The position numbers were made by a program, and so were the translations under genes. Under the pieces are notes generated by a model. That model saw nothing but the letters and a program-made list of their open reading frames with translations, searched no databases and was not told the origin of the DNA. From Sedimentisphaerales bacterium (GTDB lineage: Bacteria; Planctomycetota; Phycisphaerae; Sedimentisphaerales; Anaerobacaceae), in the NCBI GenBank assembly GCA_016933985.1, contig JAFGTU010000315.1, forward strand, positions 1-21,622: 21,622 nucleotides of DNA. Reading direction: 5' to 3'. Below are positions 1 through 7,990 of this stretch, in pieces (position 1 is the stretch's first letter; every line of letters begins with the position of its first letter).

Positions 1-578
1 CGCTGGACCCGGTGGCCCCCGCCTTCGTACCCTAATTCGGACCACACCCCCGGCCCCTTGACGCTGAATACAACCTCGCGAAACCCACCTTTCTCAGTCA
101 CGCTGAAGTCGAGCTGCTCAACCTTCCACTTGCGGCTGTCGGCGTACTTTACGTACATATTGTACAAATCGCGGGCGAACAAAGCCGCCTCCTCCCCGCC
201 GGTTCCTGCACGCACCTCCATTATCACCGAATCGATAATCATTTCGTCGGCCATCAACAGCGTATCCTGCAGCTCCTCAAGCAGGCTGATAGGCTTGCTC
301 TCGAGCTGCTGGAGCTCTTCCCGCGCCAGCGCCCTGAAGTCTTCGTCGAGCGTCTCGTCATTCGCCATTCCCTTTGCGTCCTCAATGCCGGATAGCGCCG
401 CCTTGTACTGACGGTACTTCGAAACAAGGGATTTTAGCTTCCCCTTCTCCTTGGAAAGTGCGATTACCCTGGCCGAGTCGCCGGCAATGGCAGGATCGGA
501 AATCTGCCGCTCGATCTGCTCAAACCGAGCTTCAAGCTCGTCCAGTTTTGCCAGCAGACCTCTCGTTGCTTCCGTCAT
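1..578 (-). CDS. prfA: Peptide chain release factor 1 (RF1), N-terminal part, cut by window edge
   Basis: RF1 recognises UAA/UAG stop codons in the ribosomal A site and triggers release of the finished protein. About 192 codons are visible, starting at the ATG 576-578 (minus) with MTEATRGLLAKLDELEARF. The helical N-terminal domain is followed by the domain-2 signature VRAGTGGEEAALFARDLY and then GGGHRVQ just before the edge, both typical of RF1. The catalytic GGQ loop and the stop-codon-reading PxT motif lie beyond the window, so RF1 is preferred over RF2 from the N-terminal sequence and from the rpmE neighbour. It starts 31 bases after the rpmE stop, so the two genes are probably co-transcribed. 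No break is seen in the visible part. Confidence 0.93.
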   Translation of the reverse strand, partial: MTEATRGLLAKLDELEARFEQIERQISDPAIAGDSARVIALSKEKGKLKSLVSKYRQYKAALSGIEDAKGMANDETLDEDFRALAREELQQLESKPISLLEELQDTLLMADEMIIDSVIMEVRAGTGGEEAALFARDLYNMYVKYADSRKWKVEQLDFSVTEKGGFREVVFSVKGPGVWSELGYEGGGHRVQ

Positions 579-609
579 TGCAGTAATCTATTGCAAGCCG
601 AGAAGAAAG

Positions 610-843
610 CTATTCCTTCTGCTCTTTTTGGCCTTTTTTCAAGTAGCTCTTGCCGTACTTCTTCTCGAATCGCTCGATTCTACCGGCGGTATCCACGAAC
701 TTTTGCTTGCCCGTATAGAACGGATGGCACATCGAGCAGATTTCCGCGTGGATCTCCTGCACCGTGCTGCGAGTCTCGAATGTGTTGCCGCACCCGCAAT
801 GAACCACTACCTTATCGTATTTTGGATGTATTTCTTCTTTCAT
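610..843 (-). CDS. rpmE: 50S ribosomal protein L31, zinc-binding (C+) type
   Basis: L31 is a small protein of the large ribosomal subunit that bridges the two subunits. The 77-residue product begins MKEEIHPKYDKVVVHC and holds the four zinc ligands C16, C18, C36 and C39, so it is the zinc-dependent form. The family motif HPFYTGKQKFVDT follows, and the tail is lysine-rich. The frame stays open 15 codons upstream, but the ATG at 843 is chosen because GGAGG lies 11 bases before it and because L31 proteins start at this MKxxIHP point. It is the first gene of the rpmE-prfA pair. Confidence 0.96.
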   Translation of the reverse strand: MKEEIHPKYDKVVVHCGCGNTFETRSTVQEIHAEICSMCHPFYTGKQKFVDTAGRIERFEKKYGKSYLKKGQKEQKE

Positions 844-888
844 AATTACACCTACACCTCCCATACTTATCTTAGGAGAATCTCTCAT

Positions 889-918
889 TCTATAGGTTCA
901 AAAAGCATTTGCAATCAA
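889..918 (-). promoter_or_regulatory. Candidate sigma70-type promoter for rpmE-prfA
   Basis: On the minus strand, TTGATT (913-918) and TATAGA (889-894) are separated by 18 bases, about 45 bases upstream of the rpmE start codon. The surrounding DNA is AT-rich. This is a motif match only. Confidence 0.35.
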
Positions 919-1040
919 AAACTTCCCCCTAAACCACTTTTTTTACTGAGAAACTTTGAATGTCGGTTTCATTTATAGCGATATATAAGAGGCCAAAATT
1001 TGCAGACAGATAGCTTTATCGGTCGTTCTGGAGATGCAGG

Positions 1041-1841
1041 ATGCACATTAGGTACGTCGTTTCTACTATGGTTTTTTGGGGCCGGGAGCACCATCTCTCG
1101 TTCGAGCAGGAGTGCCAATTCCTTAAATCGCTCGGCCTGGGAGTCGAACTCTGGCCCAGCATCAAAGGCCACAATGAATGTCGATACGCCCGGCGAAACT
1201 GGCCCAGGCTCACCGCCGGAACGCAGGATATGCTCGTTTCAATGCGATCTCGCACCGACAGGCCGACTATCGCCCAGTGGAATGAGCAGATCGAGTGCGC
1301 CAAGCTTCTCAACGCCCATATTGTCGCAGACTCCGAAGACCTCGGCATTCCGGACGGCACCGAGCCCAACGGAAGCGGCTTTGTCGCCGAGGTGGTCAAA
1401 CTCGCCGAATTTAACGATGTCAAGCTCTGCCTCGAGACCGGCAGACTCCCGACAATAAAAGAAATCGCAAGGAGATTTGATTCCCTTTGCTACTGTCTCG
1501 ACACAGGCTACGCCAATCTCGACAAGAACTACACTTTCAGGCAGTACGTAGACGAGCTGGCGCCGAGAGTCGCGCATCTGCATCTGACTGACAACTACGG
1601 CTTCGACGACGACCATTTGCCGCCGGGAGTCCACGGCGGAATATCACGCCAAAACTGGGATTACTTGCTCGAAACCCTTGGCAGGTATGACAACGATGTC
1701 ATCGGTTCCCTGGAAATGTGCCCGCGTACGCCTGGGGTGATGATACGTCAGGCGAGCGAGTATGTTTTCAACATATTGAAATGGCCGAATCGACCGCGGG
1801 AGCTTACCGACCAGCCAAACATAACTTACAGTCCGACTTAG
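1041..1841 (+). CDS. Sugar phosphate isomerase/epimerase-like TIM barrel protein (AP endonuclease 2 family fold)
   Basis: The 266-residue product resembles the xylose-isomerase-like TIM barrel family (PF01261), whose members isomerise or epimerise sugars, or hydrolyse related molecules, with bound divalent metal. Candidate metal ligands sit at the ends of barrel strands: E132 in LCLETGR, D154 in CLDTGYANLD, H179 and H181 in AHLHLTDN, H198 in GVHGGI, and E225 in GSLEMCP. Length matches the family. The start at 1041 has GGAG about 7 bases upstream. It stands alone between the divergent rpmE gene and a downstream terminator, so context gives no substrate. The exact reaction cannot be assigned; a deoxyribonuclease IV role is unlikely because the classic endonuclease signatures are absent. 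Confidence 0.8.
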   Translation: MHIRYVVSTMVFWGREHHLSFEQECQFLKSLGLGVELWPSIKGHNECRYARRNWPRLTAGTQDMLVSMRSRTDRPTIAQWNEQIECAKLLNAHIVADSEDLGIPDGTEPNGSGFVAEVVKLAEFNDVKLCLETGRLPTIKEIARRFDSLCYCLDTGYANLDKNYTFRQYVDELAPRVAHLHLTDNYGFDDDHLPPGVHGGISRQNWDYLLETLGRYDNDVIGSLEMCPRTPGVMIRQASEYVFNILKWPNRPRELTDQPNITYSPT

Positions 1842-1859
1842 CCGAGCTGCGCTGCGGAG

Positions 1860-1883
1860 CCACCTCCTCCTCTTGTGAGGTGG
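1860..1883 (+). other. Short hairpin upstream of terminator
   Basis: CCACCTC (1860-1866) pairs with GAGGTGG (1877-1883) around a 10-base loop. It sits between the isomerase-like stop and the terminator hairpin. It has no T-run of its own and may only be a 3' mRNA structure. Confidence 0.4.
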
Positions 1884-1895
1884 ATAAATATAGAG

Positions 1896-1932
1896 AAGGC
1901 CGGGTGCAGTAATGCCCCCGGCCTTATTGTTT
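1896..1932 (+). terminator. Rho-independent terminator of the isomerase-like gene
   Basis: AAGGCCGGG (1896-1904) pairs perfectly with CCCGGCCTT (1917-1925) around a 12-base loop, followed by the T-rich ATTGTTT. It lies 55 bases after the stop codon of the isomerase-like gene. Confidence 0.75.
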
Positions 1933-2056
1933 AAGCCGGTCCTCTTACAAGGGTGCGAATACAAATCCTCCTTCCATCGGATGTCAATGCAAGTATCTGG
2001 CATTGCCAACATCACTGCTATTGTGCCGGGCGGCGCGATTTGATATGATACGAGCT

Positions 2057-5000
2057 ATGGCCTACATAGAAGTCTGGAAAAGCGGACGACTCGTTACACG
2101 GTGCCCCGTAGATGAACAGAAAGCCAAGGCCGGGTGCAGGATTCGTCTGGGCGCCGCCGGCGAATTGCGCGTAGCCGCAGGTCAATCGAAAAAGCTCGGC
2201 GACTTTGAAGTCCGGATGTTCGAGGGAGAGCCACCCGCGGTCTCCGAAGCACTCAAAAGAACCGCATCGATGCCGTCGGGTGATGATCGATACTCGCCTG
2301 AGATGCCAGGCGGGACAGACGCGTATCCGGATATAGACGGATACAGAATCATTGAACGCTTGGGCGAGGGCGGTATGGGGATAGTCTGGCGTGCGGAACA
2401 GCTAAGCACCCGGCGGGAAGTGGCCTTGAAGCTGATGACCCCTCACACAGTTATGTCCTCAAAGGCCCAGGCTCGTTTTCAAAGAGAAGTGGAATTGACC
2501 GCAAGGTTGGACCACCCCAACATAGCCCGTATTTACGAGAGCGGCTTGCACCATGGAATGTACTATTACGCTATGGAACTGGCCGATGGCATGCCGCTCG
2601 ATCGGTATGTCAAGAGTGCGGGATTGTCGCAGCGCGGAATTCTGGCCCTTATGCGAGACGTTTGCCAAGCTGTACTCTACGCCCATCTGCATGCTGTGAT
2701 ACATCGTGATCTAAAACCCTCGAATATACTGGTAAGTGCGGACGGCCAACCACACATCCTTGATTTCGGGCTGGCCAAAGCCCTGCTGGAAGAAGATGAG
2801 GCCCTGAGCATCTCCATCGAGGGGCAGATTGCCGGCACTCCATCCTATATGTCGCCGGAGCAGGCAGCCGGCCGGCACAGTGACATCGATACTCGCACGG
2901 ATGTCTTCAGTTTGGGTGTGATTCTTTACGAGCTTCTGCTCGGGCAGTCGCCTCATGACTTGTCGGGACCTACGCTCGGCGTGCTCAGACGTATTGCTGA
3001 AGGCAGGATACGGCGTCCGCGGGAGGTAAGCAAGTCCATCGACCGCGAATTGGAGGCGCTGCTGCTCAAGGCCCTTGCCCACAATCCGGACGACCGCTAC
3101 GCCTCAGCAGGGACATTAGCGAAAGACATCGGCAATTATCTCAAGGGCGAACCTCTGGATGCCCCGGTGCCTACTACCTTATACTTCATTCGCAAGAAGG
3201 CCCGCAAATATCGCATGCAAATAGGCATCGCAGCAACCATACTCGTTATCCTGATGTTTGCATACACCAAAGCAGTTGAGCACAGAACAAGACTCAGAGC
3301 TGCCGAAGAAGGGCTTCGGATACAGACAAAGAAGACGGAATTGGCCGAGCAAAACGCCAAATGGTCCGAGCTGGAACTAATGGTGCTCGGCAAAGACCAG
3401 GAGCAGGCCCGTGCCGCCCTGCGCGTGCTTCGAGATGATTATCTCGCCGCGCAGGAGAAGATTAACCAGTTGCAGCAAGAACTTGACCGGCGGGTCTCTG
3501 CATCGCCGACCGCCGATATCAAACCCAAAACTTTTTTGCTGTCGCACGGAGGTTTTGTATTTGGCGAACCTGTCAATCTTGGCTCGACAATTAATACTTC
3601 GTATCAAGAAGAATTTCCGTGCATCTCATCCGATGGGCTGGAGTTGTACTTTGGCTCGGACAGGCCTGGCGGATATGGCTCATCAGATATATGGATAGCC
3701 AGGCGCGCAAAGATGAGCGACCCGTGGGGAGAGCCTGAGAATCTTGGACCAACTGTCAATACCCAGACCGGAGAGACTCCCACAAGCATCTCTTCTGATG
3801 GACTCGAATTATATTTGATGGACTTCCCCGTCAATCGTCCTGGCGGGAATGGTCCAGTAGATATATGGGTATCAAAGCGGGCAACAAGAAACGATCCCTG
3901 GGGGCCGGCTGTGAATTTGGGTCCGCCTGTCAACAATTCAGCATCTGATGGTGACGCCGATATTTCACCCGACGGCCTTGCGCTCTATTTTAACTGCGAT
4001 GGCCCCGGAACCATTGGCTTTAACGACTTAATGGTAGCAACCCGAGCATCGAAGCAGGGTAGCTGGGGAACACCGGTAAATCTGGGTTCAACTGTCAATA
4101 GTTCGACCGCAGACTCTCAGCCCTATATATTAGCTGATAATTTGGCGCTTCTATTCACATCCAACCGCCCCGGCGGATTCGGTGGGGATGATATCTATAT
4201 CACCAGGCGCAGCTCAATAGACCAGCCTTGGTCAAAACCCATGAATTTGGGCTCAGCCGTCAACAGTCCGATGTTAGACTGGCATCCCTGTCTTTCTCCC
4301 GACGGTTCGATGCTCATTTTCCAGTCCGACCGTCAGGGAGGACTTGGAGAATTCGACCTGTGGCAGGCGCCCATTATTCCGGTTCAGAAACAAACTGCGG
4401 GCTTTGTCTTTGGCAAACCGACTAATCTTGGGCCAGCCGTCAATACGACGTATCACGAGGTCTTTCCGTGTATCTCATCAGACGGCCTGGAGCTATATTT
4501 CGGTTCGGACAGACCCGGCGGACATGGCTCAGCAGAGAACAGGTCCGGCGAATATGGTTCATCAGATATATGGGTATCCAAGCGCGCGACTACAAGCGAT
4601 CCGTGGGGAGAACCTAAGAATCTTGGACCAAGGGTCAATACACAGGCAAGTGAAACGCCAACTTGTATTTCCTCCGACGACTTGGACCTGTATTTTATGG
4701 ACTGGCCTGACCCTTATCGTCGTCCAGGAGGGCATGGTTCAACAGATATATGGATGACAAGACGGTCGGCAAAGGACGCTCCATGGGGGGAACCGGTGAA
4801 TCCGGGGCCGCCTATCAGCACATCAGACGAAGAAGGTGATGGCTTCCTTTCAACCGACGGTCTTGCACTCTACTTCTGCCGCCGGGAGCGCAACTCCAGT
4901 GTTCGTCACGACTTATTTGTAACAACCAGGGCAACGAAACGCGGCCGCTGGGGACCATCGGTGAATCTCGGCCAGACTGTGAATAGTCCAGCCATAGATT

Positions 5001-5464
5001 CTGAGCCATGGATCTCACCCGATAATTTGGTGCTGCTGTTCATGTCAGATCGTCCTGGCGGATTCGGGGATTCTGATGTCTATCTATCCAGGCGCAGCGC
5101 GATAGATCAGCCCTGGTCAAAACCAGTAAATCTGGGCCCGACCGTTAACAGTCCCACGACGGACTACCACCCCTGCGTTTCTCCGGACGGCTCGATTCTG
5201 ATTCTCCAATCCGACCGGCCTGGAGGACTTGGCGGCAACGACCTGTGGCGGGTAGATACCTTCCCAAACGTGGATTTCACCGGCGATGGGACTGTTGGAA
5301 TCGAAGACCTGAAAGTACTCGTTGAATACTGGGGTCAGAGTGAACCGTCAGTTGACATAGCTCCACCGCCCTTTGGCGATGGTGTGGCAGACGAGAAGGA
5401 TCTGGAGGTTCTGATGAGCTACTGGGGTCAAAATGCACGGCAGCCTGTGTCGCCATCCCCATGA
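2057..5464 (+). CDS. Receptor-like Ser/Thr protein kinase with duplicated PD40 propeller repeats and C-terminal dockerin-like domain
   Basis: This 1135-residue product is a PknB-type (Hanks) protein kinase that probably signals across the inner membrane. The kinase domain spans about residues 96-355: LGEGGMG loop near 101, VALK lysine K125, HRDLKPSN near 216, DFGLAKA near 236, GTPSYMSPEQAAG, then DVFSLGVILYELLLG. All catalytic residues are present. A single membrane helix lies near 387-405, followed by a charged coiled coil (about 410-490). Ten PD40/TolB-like repeats of about 55 residues follow, each with NLGxxVN, SxDGLxLYF and RPGGxGxxDIW, in two blocks of five. Residues about 1071-1127 carry two dockerin-like calcium-loop repeats (DFTGDGTVGIEDL and FGDGVADEKDLEVL), each ending YWGQ. 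The start at 2057 (MAYIEVWK) is preferred over in-frame starts at 2003 and 2045 by protein content only; all have weak ribosome-binding sites. The ligand is unknown. Confidence 0.9.
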   Translation: MAYIEVWKSGRLVTRCPVDEQKAKAGCRIRLGAAGELRVAAGQSKKLGDFEVRMFEGEPPAVSEALKRTASMPSGDDRYSPEMPGGTDAYPDIDGYRIIERLGEGGMGIVWRAEQLSTRREVALKLMTPHTVMSSKAQARFQREVELTARLDHPNIARIYESGLHHGMYYYAMELADGMPLDRYVKSAGLSQRGILALMRDVCQAVLYAHLHAVIHRDLKPSNILVSADGQPHILDFGLAKALLEEDEALSISIEGQIAGTPSYMSPEQAAGRHSDIDTRTDVFSLGVILYELLLGQSPHDLSGPTLGVLRRIAEGRIRRPREVSKSIDRELEALLLKALAHNPDDRYASAGTLAKDIGNYLKGEPLDAPVPTTLYFIRKKARKYRMQIGIAATILVILMFAYTKAVEHRTRLRAAEEGLRIQTKKTELAEQNAKWSELELMVLGKDQEQARAALRVLRDDYLAAQEKINQLQQELDRRVSASPTADIKPKTFLLSHGGFVFGEPVNLGSTINTSYQEEFPCISSDGLELYFGSDRPGGYGSSDIWIARRAKMSDPWGEPENLGPTVNTQTGETPTSISSDGLELYLMDFPVNRPGGNGPVDIWVSKRATRNDPWGPAVNLGPPVNNSASDGDADISPDGLALYFNCDGPGTIGFNDLMVATRASKQGSWGTPVNLGSTVNSSTADSQPYILADNLALLFTSNRPGGFGGDDIYITRRSSIDQPWSKPMNLGSAVNSPMLDWHPCLSPDGSMLIFQSDRQGGLGEFDLWQAPIIPVQKQTAGFVFGKPTNLGPAVNTTYHEVFPCISSDGLELYFGSDRPGGHGSAENRSGEYGSSDIWVSKRATTSDPWGEPKNLGPRVNTQASETPTCISSDDLDLYFMDWPDPYRRPGGHGSTDIWMTRRSAKDAPWGEPVNPGPPISTSDEEGDGFLSTDGLALYFCRRERNSSVRHDLFVTTRATKRGRWGPSVNLGQTVNSPAIDSEPWISPDNLVLLFMSDRPGGFGDSDVYLSRRSAIDQPWSKPVNLGPTVNSPTTDYHPCVSPDGSILILQSDRPGGLGGNDLWRVDTFPNVDFTGDGTVGIEDLKVLVEYWGQSEPSVDIAPPPFGDGVADEKDLEVLMSYWGQNARQPVSPSP
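3548..4380 (+). repeat. First copy of the five-repeat propeller block inside the kinase gene
   Basis: Encodes GGFVFGEPVNLG through DLWQAPII, five PD40 repeats. The matching block starts at 4397. Repeat order and the odd third repeat (DGDADIS, LMVATRA) are mirrored in the second copy, showing duplication of the whole block. Confidence 0.8.
4397..5252 (+). repeat. Second copy of the five-repeat propeller block inside the kinase gene
   Basis: Encodes AGFVFGKPTNLG through DLWRVD, in the same order as 3548-4380. The copies are diverged but still clearly alike in DNA, especially in repeats 1, 2 and 5. Copy 2 has a small in-frame insertion (AENRSGEYGS) in its first repeat. Confidence 0.8.
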
Positions 5465-5533
5465 GCGATCAATCAGCCATCGCAGATGAGAAGAGGGCAT
5501 TGATGGCGTCTCGAGCCTCTTCACCTATCGATC

Positions 5534-5551
5534 GAGCTTCTTGAGAAGCTC
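5534..5551. other. Hairpin between convergent kinase and CsgG/FlgT-like genes
   Basis: GAGCTTC (5534-5540) pairs with GAAGCTC (5545-5551) around TTGA, in the 86-base gap between the two convergent stop codons, touching the minus-strand stop. It is followed by TATTT on the plus strand. It may be a weak terminator for the kinase gene; the T-run is too short for confidence. Confidence 0.35.
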
Positions 5552-6876
5552 TATTTGTCGAACGGCAGCTTGACTCCGCCGTCGGGAGTCCTGATGACCC
5601 GGCGTTCCGCCCCGGCTTCGAGCTTCTTCTCAACCTGCTTGGGACGGCAGACCAGCCCCTCCGCAATCTTGGATTTGTCGCCGCTGACAACCTCCGCAAA
5701 TGACATCTTGTTGGCTACCCTTGTGATCCTTATCGTTGCTATGAGAGCTTCGATTTTTCCGAGCGATTCCTTCGTGTCGGGGTCGAAGACCTCTTCGCCC
5801 GCCGTATATATCTCGAATAGCGCGCCTTGCGCGATTCTGTCTCCGCCCTGGTTTACGACCACCTGCCCGTCGGCCTGCACTGCTGCAACTCGCACGGGGT
5901 ACAGTTGGTCGATAATCTTCTCGACGACTTCGTTGGCCACAACGCCAAATACTGCGTCGCGAACCTGGGTCGGATCCCATTCCGCCGAGCTTTGCTCGTC
6001 GGCGAGGGCGCGGATTTCCTCGTTCTCAAGGTACTTCTCGACGACACCGGCCGAGACAATCTGCCTGCTGTAGCTCAGAATAAAGCGATAATTGAAGACG
6101 ACCCTTGCCTTGTATTTGCTGACGGTATAGTTGGCCGCCTCTAATTGTTTTTGCTGTCTCACAAGCATCGCCTGGGAAATCGTGCCCACAAGCAGGTAGT
6201 CGGAGCCCAGCATCTCGGCTAATTTCGCCCTCTCCTCCAGCGGCGCATCATTCGAGACAAGCAGCGATTTTTCACGCGCAAACTCGGCAATGCTCTCTCT
6301 GTCGAGGACGGCGAATTTATTGGTTTGAGTGAGGGCGACGGCGAGTCTTTGGGTGAACATCGCCGAGACGACTTCGGCCGGCACCGGCTCGCCGAAGAAA
6401 GAGTAGGCCGGCTGCAACGTCCTGGCGAACATCAACCCGACCTTCGGCCGGTGGGCCTCCCCGCGGGGGCCGTAATCAATAACGGTCACCCGCACCTTCA
6501 CCTCATAGCCGTCGGCGACCTCTTTCTCTTCGAGCACCTCGTAGCTCTTGACCGACCCGCCGATCTTCGTTGTATAGACCGTGCCGCTCGTATCGACCGA
6601 GACCGAGTCGAACTGTATTCTCCTCGACTTTCCTGTCTCGGATTTGTCGGTTTCAACTCCGATGCCGGATTCCGAGAAGCCCATCTCGTATCGCCCCGAA
6701 TCGACCTCGACGCCCCTGGACTGGCCCACCGCCACGTACAGCGCATCCTTGATCGCCTGGCTTCTCGTGCTGCCTCGCCCGATTACCTCTCGAACGACAA
6801 CGTCGTCGGCCCCAGCCGCGTACAAGCTCGCGCAGAGCAAAAGGCCGACACAGAATGTGATGCAAAGCCTCTTCAT
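5551..6876 (-). CDS. CsgG/FlgT-like secreted envelope protein
   Basis: The 441-residue product starts with a classical signal peptide (MKRLCITFCVGLLLCASLYAAG). No lipobox cysteine is positioned for lipidation, so it is probably periplasmic or outer-membrane associated. Three parts are visible: an N-terminal LPP20/FlgT-N-like region (REVIGRGSTRSQAIKDALYVAVGQ), a central CsgG-like domain (KVGLMFAR, FAVLDRESIAEFAREK, LAEMLGSDYLLVGTIS), and a C-terminal FlgT-C-like barrel (QVVVNQGGDRIAQGALFEIY to ITRVANKMSFAEVV). FlgT family members support the flagellar basal body, and CsgG forms an outer-membrane pore; neither role is proven here. The ATG at 6876 has AGGGG upstream and is preferred to a TTG at 6897. 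It lies 36 bases after the LpoB-like gene and is the last of that run. Confidence 0.75.
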   Translation of the reverse strand: MKRLCITFCVGLLLCASLYAAGADDVVVREVIGRGSTRSQAIKDALYVAVGQSRGVEVDSGRYEMGFSESGIGVETDKSETGKSRRIQFDSVSVDTSGTVYTTKIGGSVKSYEVLEEKEVADGYEVKVRVTVIDYGPRGEAHRPKVGLMFARTLQPAYSFFGEPVPAEVVSAMFTQRLAVALTQTNKFAVLDRESIAEFAREKSLLVSNDAPLEERAKLAEMLGSDYLLVGTISQAMLVRQQKQLEAANYTVSKYKARVVFNYRFILSYSRQIVSAGVVEKYLENEEIRALADEQSSAEWDPTQVRDAVFGVVANEVVEKIIDQLYPVRVAAVQADGQVVVNQGGDRIAQGALFEIYTAGEEVFDPDTKESLGKIEALIATIRITRVANKMSFAEVVSGDKSKIAEGLVCRPKQVEKKLEAGAERRVIRTPDGGVKLPFDK

Positions 6877-6912
6877 TTTACTATCCCCTAAAAGCAAGAT
6901 ACTCTTGCACTG

Positions 6913-7518
6913 CTACCAGGCAACGGACTTATTGCTGCCTCTTTTGCCGATAAGCGATTCCTTCTGCCAGTATCTCAGCCCGCTTGTCGCGTCGCTGAGC
7001 TTCAACTGGAAGTAGTATTCGACCTGCTGATTCTTGCTGTCGTAGCGCAGATTTCTCTGGAAGATTTTGCCGGAGATGCTCAGCTCCGGGGCAATGAGAG
7101 TCCCCCTCTTGGCCACCGTATTCTGGTCAAACTCCTCGGATTCTCTCAGCTCCCTGCTCTCATGAATCAGTTGGTCGGTACCGCTTCCGACTGCCGAGGT
7201 CATCACGACCTGCCCGCTGTTCATTAGCTCCTCTTCGACCTTCGCCATCAACTGGTCGGTGTCGATTCTCTGCATTGTGTCGTTGACGATTCGGCCCGTA
7301 GCGACAACATATCTGCCGCCGTCCTTCTTCTTCAGAGCGCCCGAGCCAAGCATGGACTGCACCATTTCGCTTGCGGCCTTGTCGAAGTCCCTGTAGTCCA
7401 GCGCCATGACGCTCTTGCCCTCGTCGTTCACAATATCGATATTCGTCGGTTTCGACCCGCCGCACCCCCCGGTAACAATACTCGCCAATGCGATAATTTG
7501 TAGTAGTCTTGAATTCAT
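6913..7518 (-). CDS. LpoB-like lipoprotein (penicillin-binding protein activator family)
   Basis: The 201-residue product is a lipoprotein: a short hydrophobic leader ends in the lipobox VTGGC with C19 as the lipid-bearing residue. The body matches the LpoB family: ALDYRDFDKAASEMVQSML, then YVVATGRIVNDT, a DTDQLMAKVEEELMNSG-like segment, and a C-terminal LSGKIFQR-like and YYFQLKLSDATSGLRYW region. In enterobacteria LpoB reaches from the outer membrane to activate PBP1b. Here the partner is unknown. The ATG has GGGAG 7 bases upstream and begins 3 bases after the YcfL-like stop, so translation is probably coupled. The YcfL-LpoB order matches that in Escherichia coli. Confidence 0.85.
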   Translation of the reverse strand: MNSRLLQIIALASIVTGGCGGSKPTNIDIVNDEGKSVMALDYRDFDKAASEMVQSMLGSGALKKKDGGRYVVATGRIVNDTMQRIDTDQLMAKVEEELMNSGQVVMTSAVGSGTDQLIHESRELRESEEFDQNTVAKRGTLIAPELSISGKIFQRNLRYDSKNQQVEYYFQLKLSDATSGLRYWQKESLIGKRGSNKSVAW

Positions 7519-7521
7519 AGC

Positions 7522-7959
7522 TTACTCCCATTTCCTTGTATCCATTCTGAAGTTTACGGCTTGGGGTCTGGTCGCGACGGATTTGATCTGGAACGGTGAC
7601 TTGCCCATCGCCGACATCGGCAGCCAAGTGCTTGCCCTCGTATCGATTACAAGCCCGTCGGCGTCAAGCCACTCGACCCTGTACCTAAAACGCTTGGTCT
7701 TTGAAGACGTGTTGTGTCCGGCGATAAATAACTGGGGAAGACCGGCGGCGTTGTCTCTATTCATAACCGCCTCATCAATCACGATGCCTGCTCCGGACAG
7801 CCACTCGAACACACCTTTAATGGACTCGGTGACGACGTTATGACCAAGTGAACCGCCCGAAAGCCCGCTTCTGAGATGGACTCTCTCGTCGCTTGACTTG
7901 GGTCCGCAGCCGACGCCGAACAACATCAGCATAACGCAGAGAATAATTAGACTTTTCAT
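7522..7959 (-). CDS. YcfL-like (DUF1425) lipoprotein
   Basis: The 145-residue product has a lipoprotein leader with lipobox FGVGC (C18). The C-terminal half holds the YcfL/DUF1425 pattern: LPQLFIAGHNTSSKTKRFRYR, VEWLDADGLVID and a WLPMSAMGKSPFQIKSVA-like segment. This is a small immunoglobulin-like beta domain found next to lpoB in many proteobacteria; its function is not established. The ATG at 7959 has GGAGAAAA just upstream. It lies 31 bases after the COG3014-type gene and 3 bases before the LpoB-like gene, firmly inside the operon. Confidence 0.83.
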   Translation of the reverse strand: MKSLIILCVMLMLFGVGCGPKSSDERVHLRSGLSGGSLGHNVVTESIKGVFEWLSGAGIVIDEAVMNRDNAAGLPQLFIAGHNTSSKTKRFRYRVEWLDADGLVIDTRASTWLPMSAMGKSPFQIKSVATRPQAVNFRMDTRKWE

Positions 7960-7990
7960 AAGTTTTCTCCGTCAATTAAGATCAAAGATG

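Noticed and set aside
3548..5252. Propeller repeats as two separate genes or a misassembled duplication
   Set aside because: The frame is continuous through both blocks, the copies are clearly diverged in sequence, and the second has its own insertion, so this is a real internal duplication.
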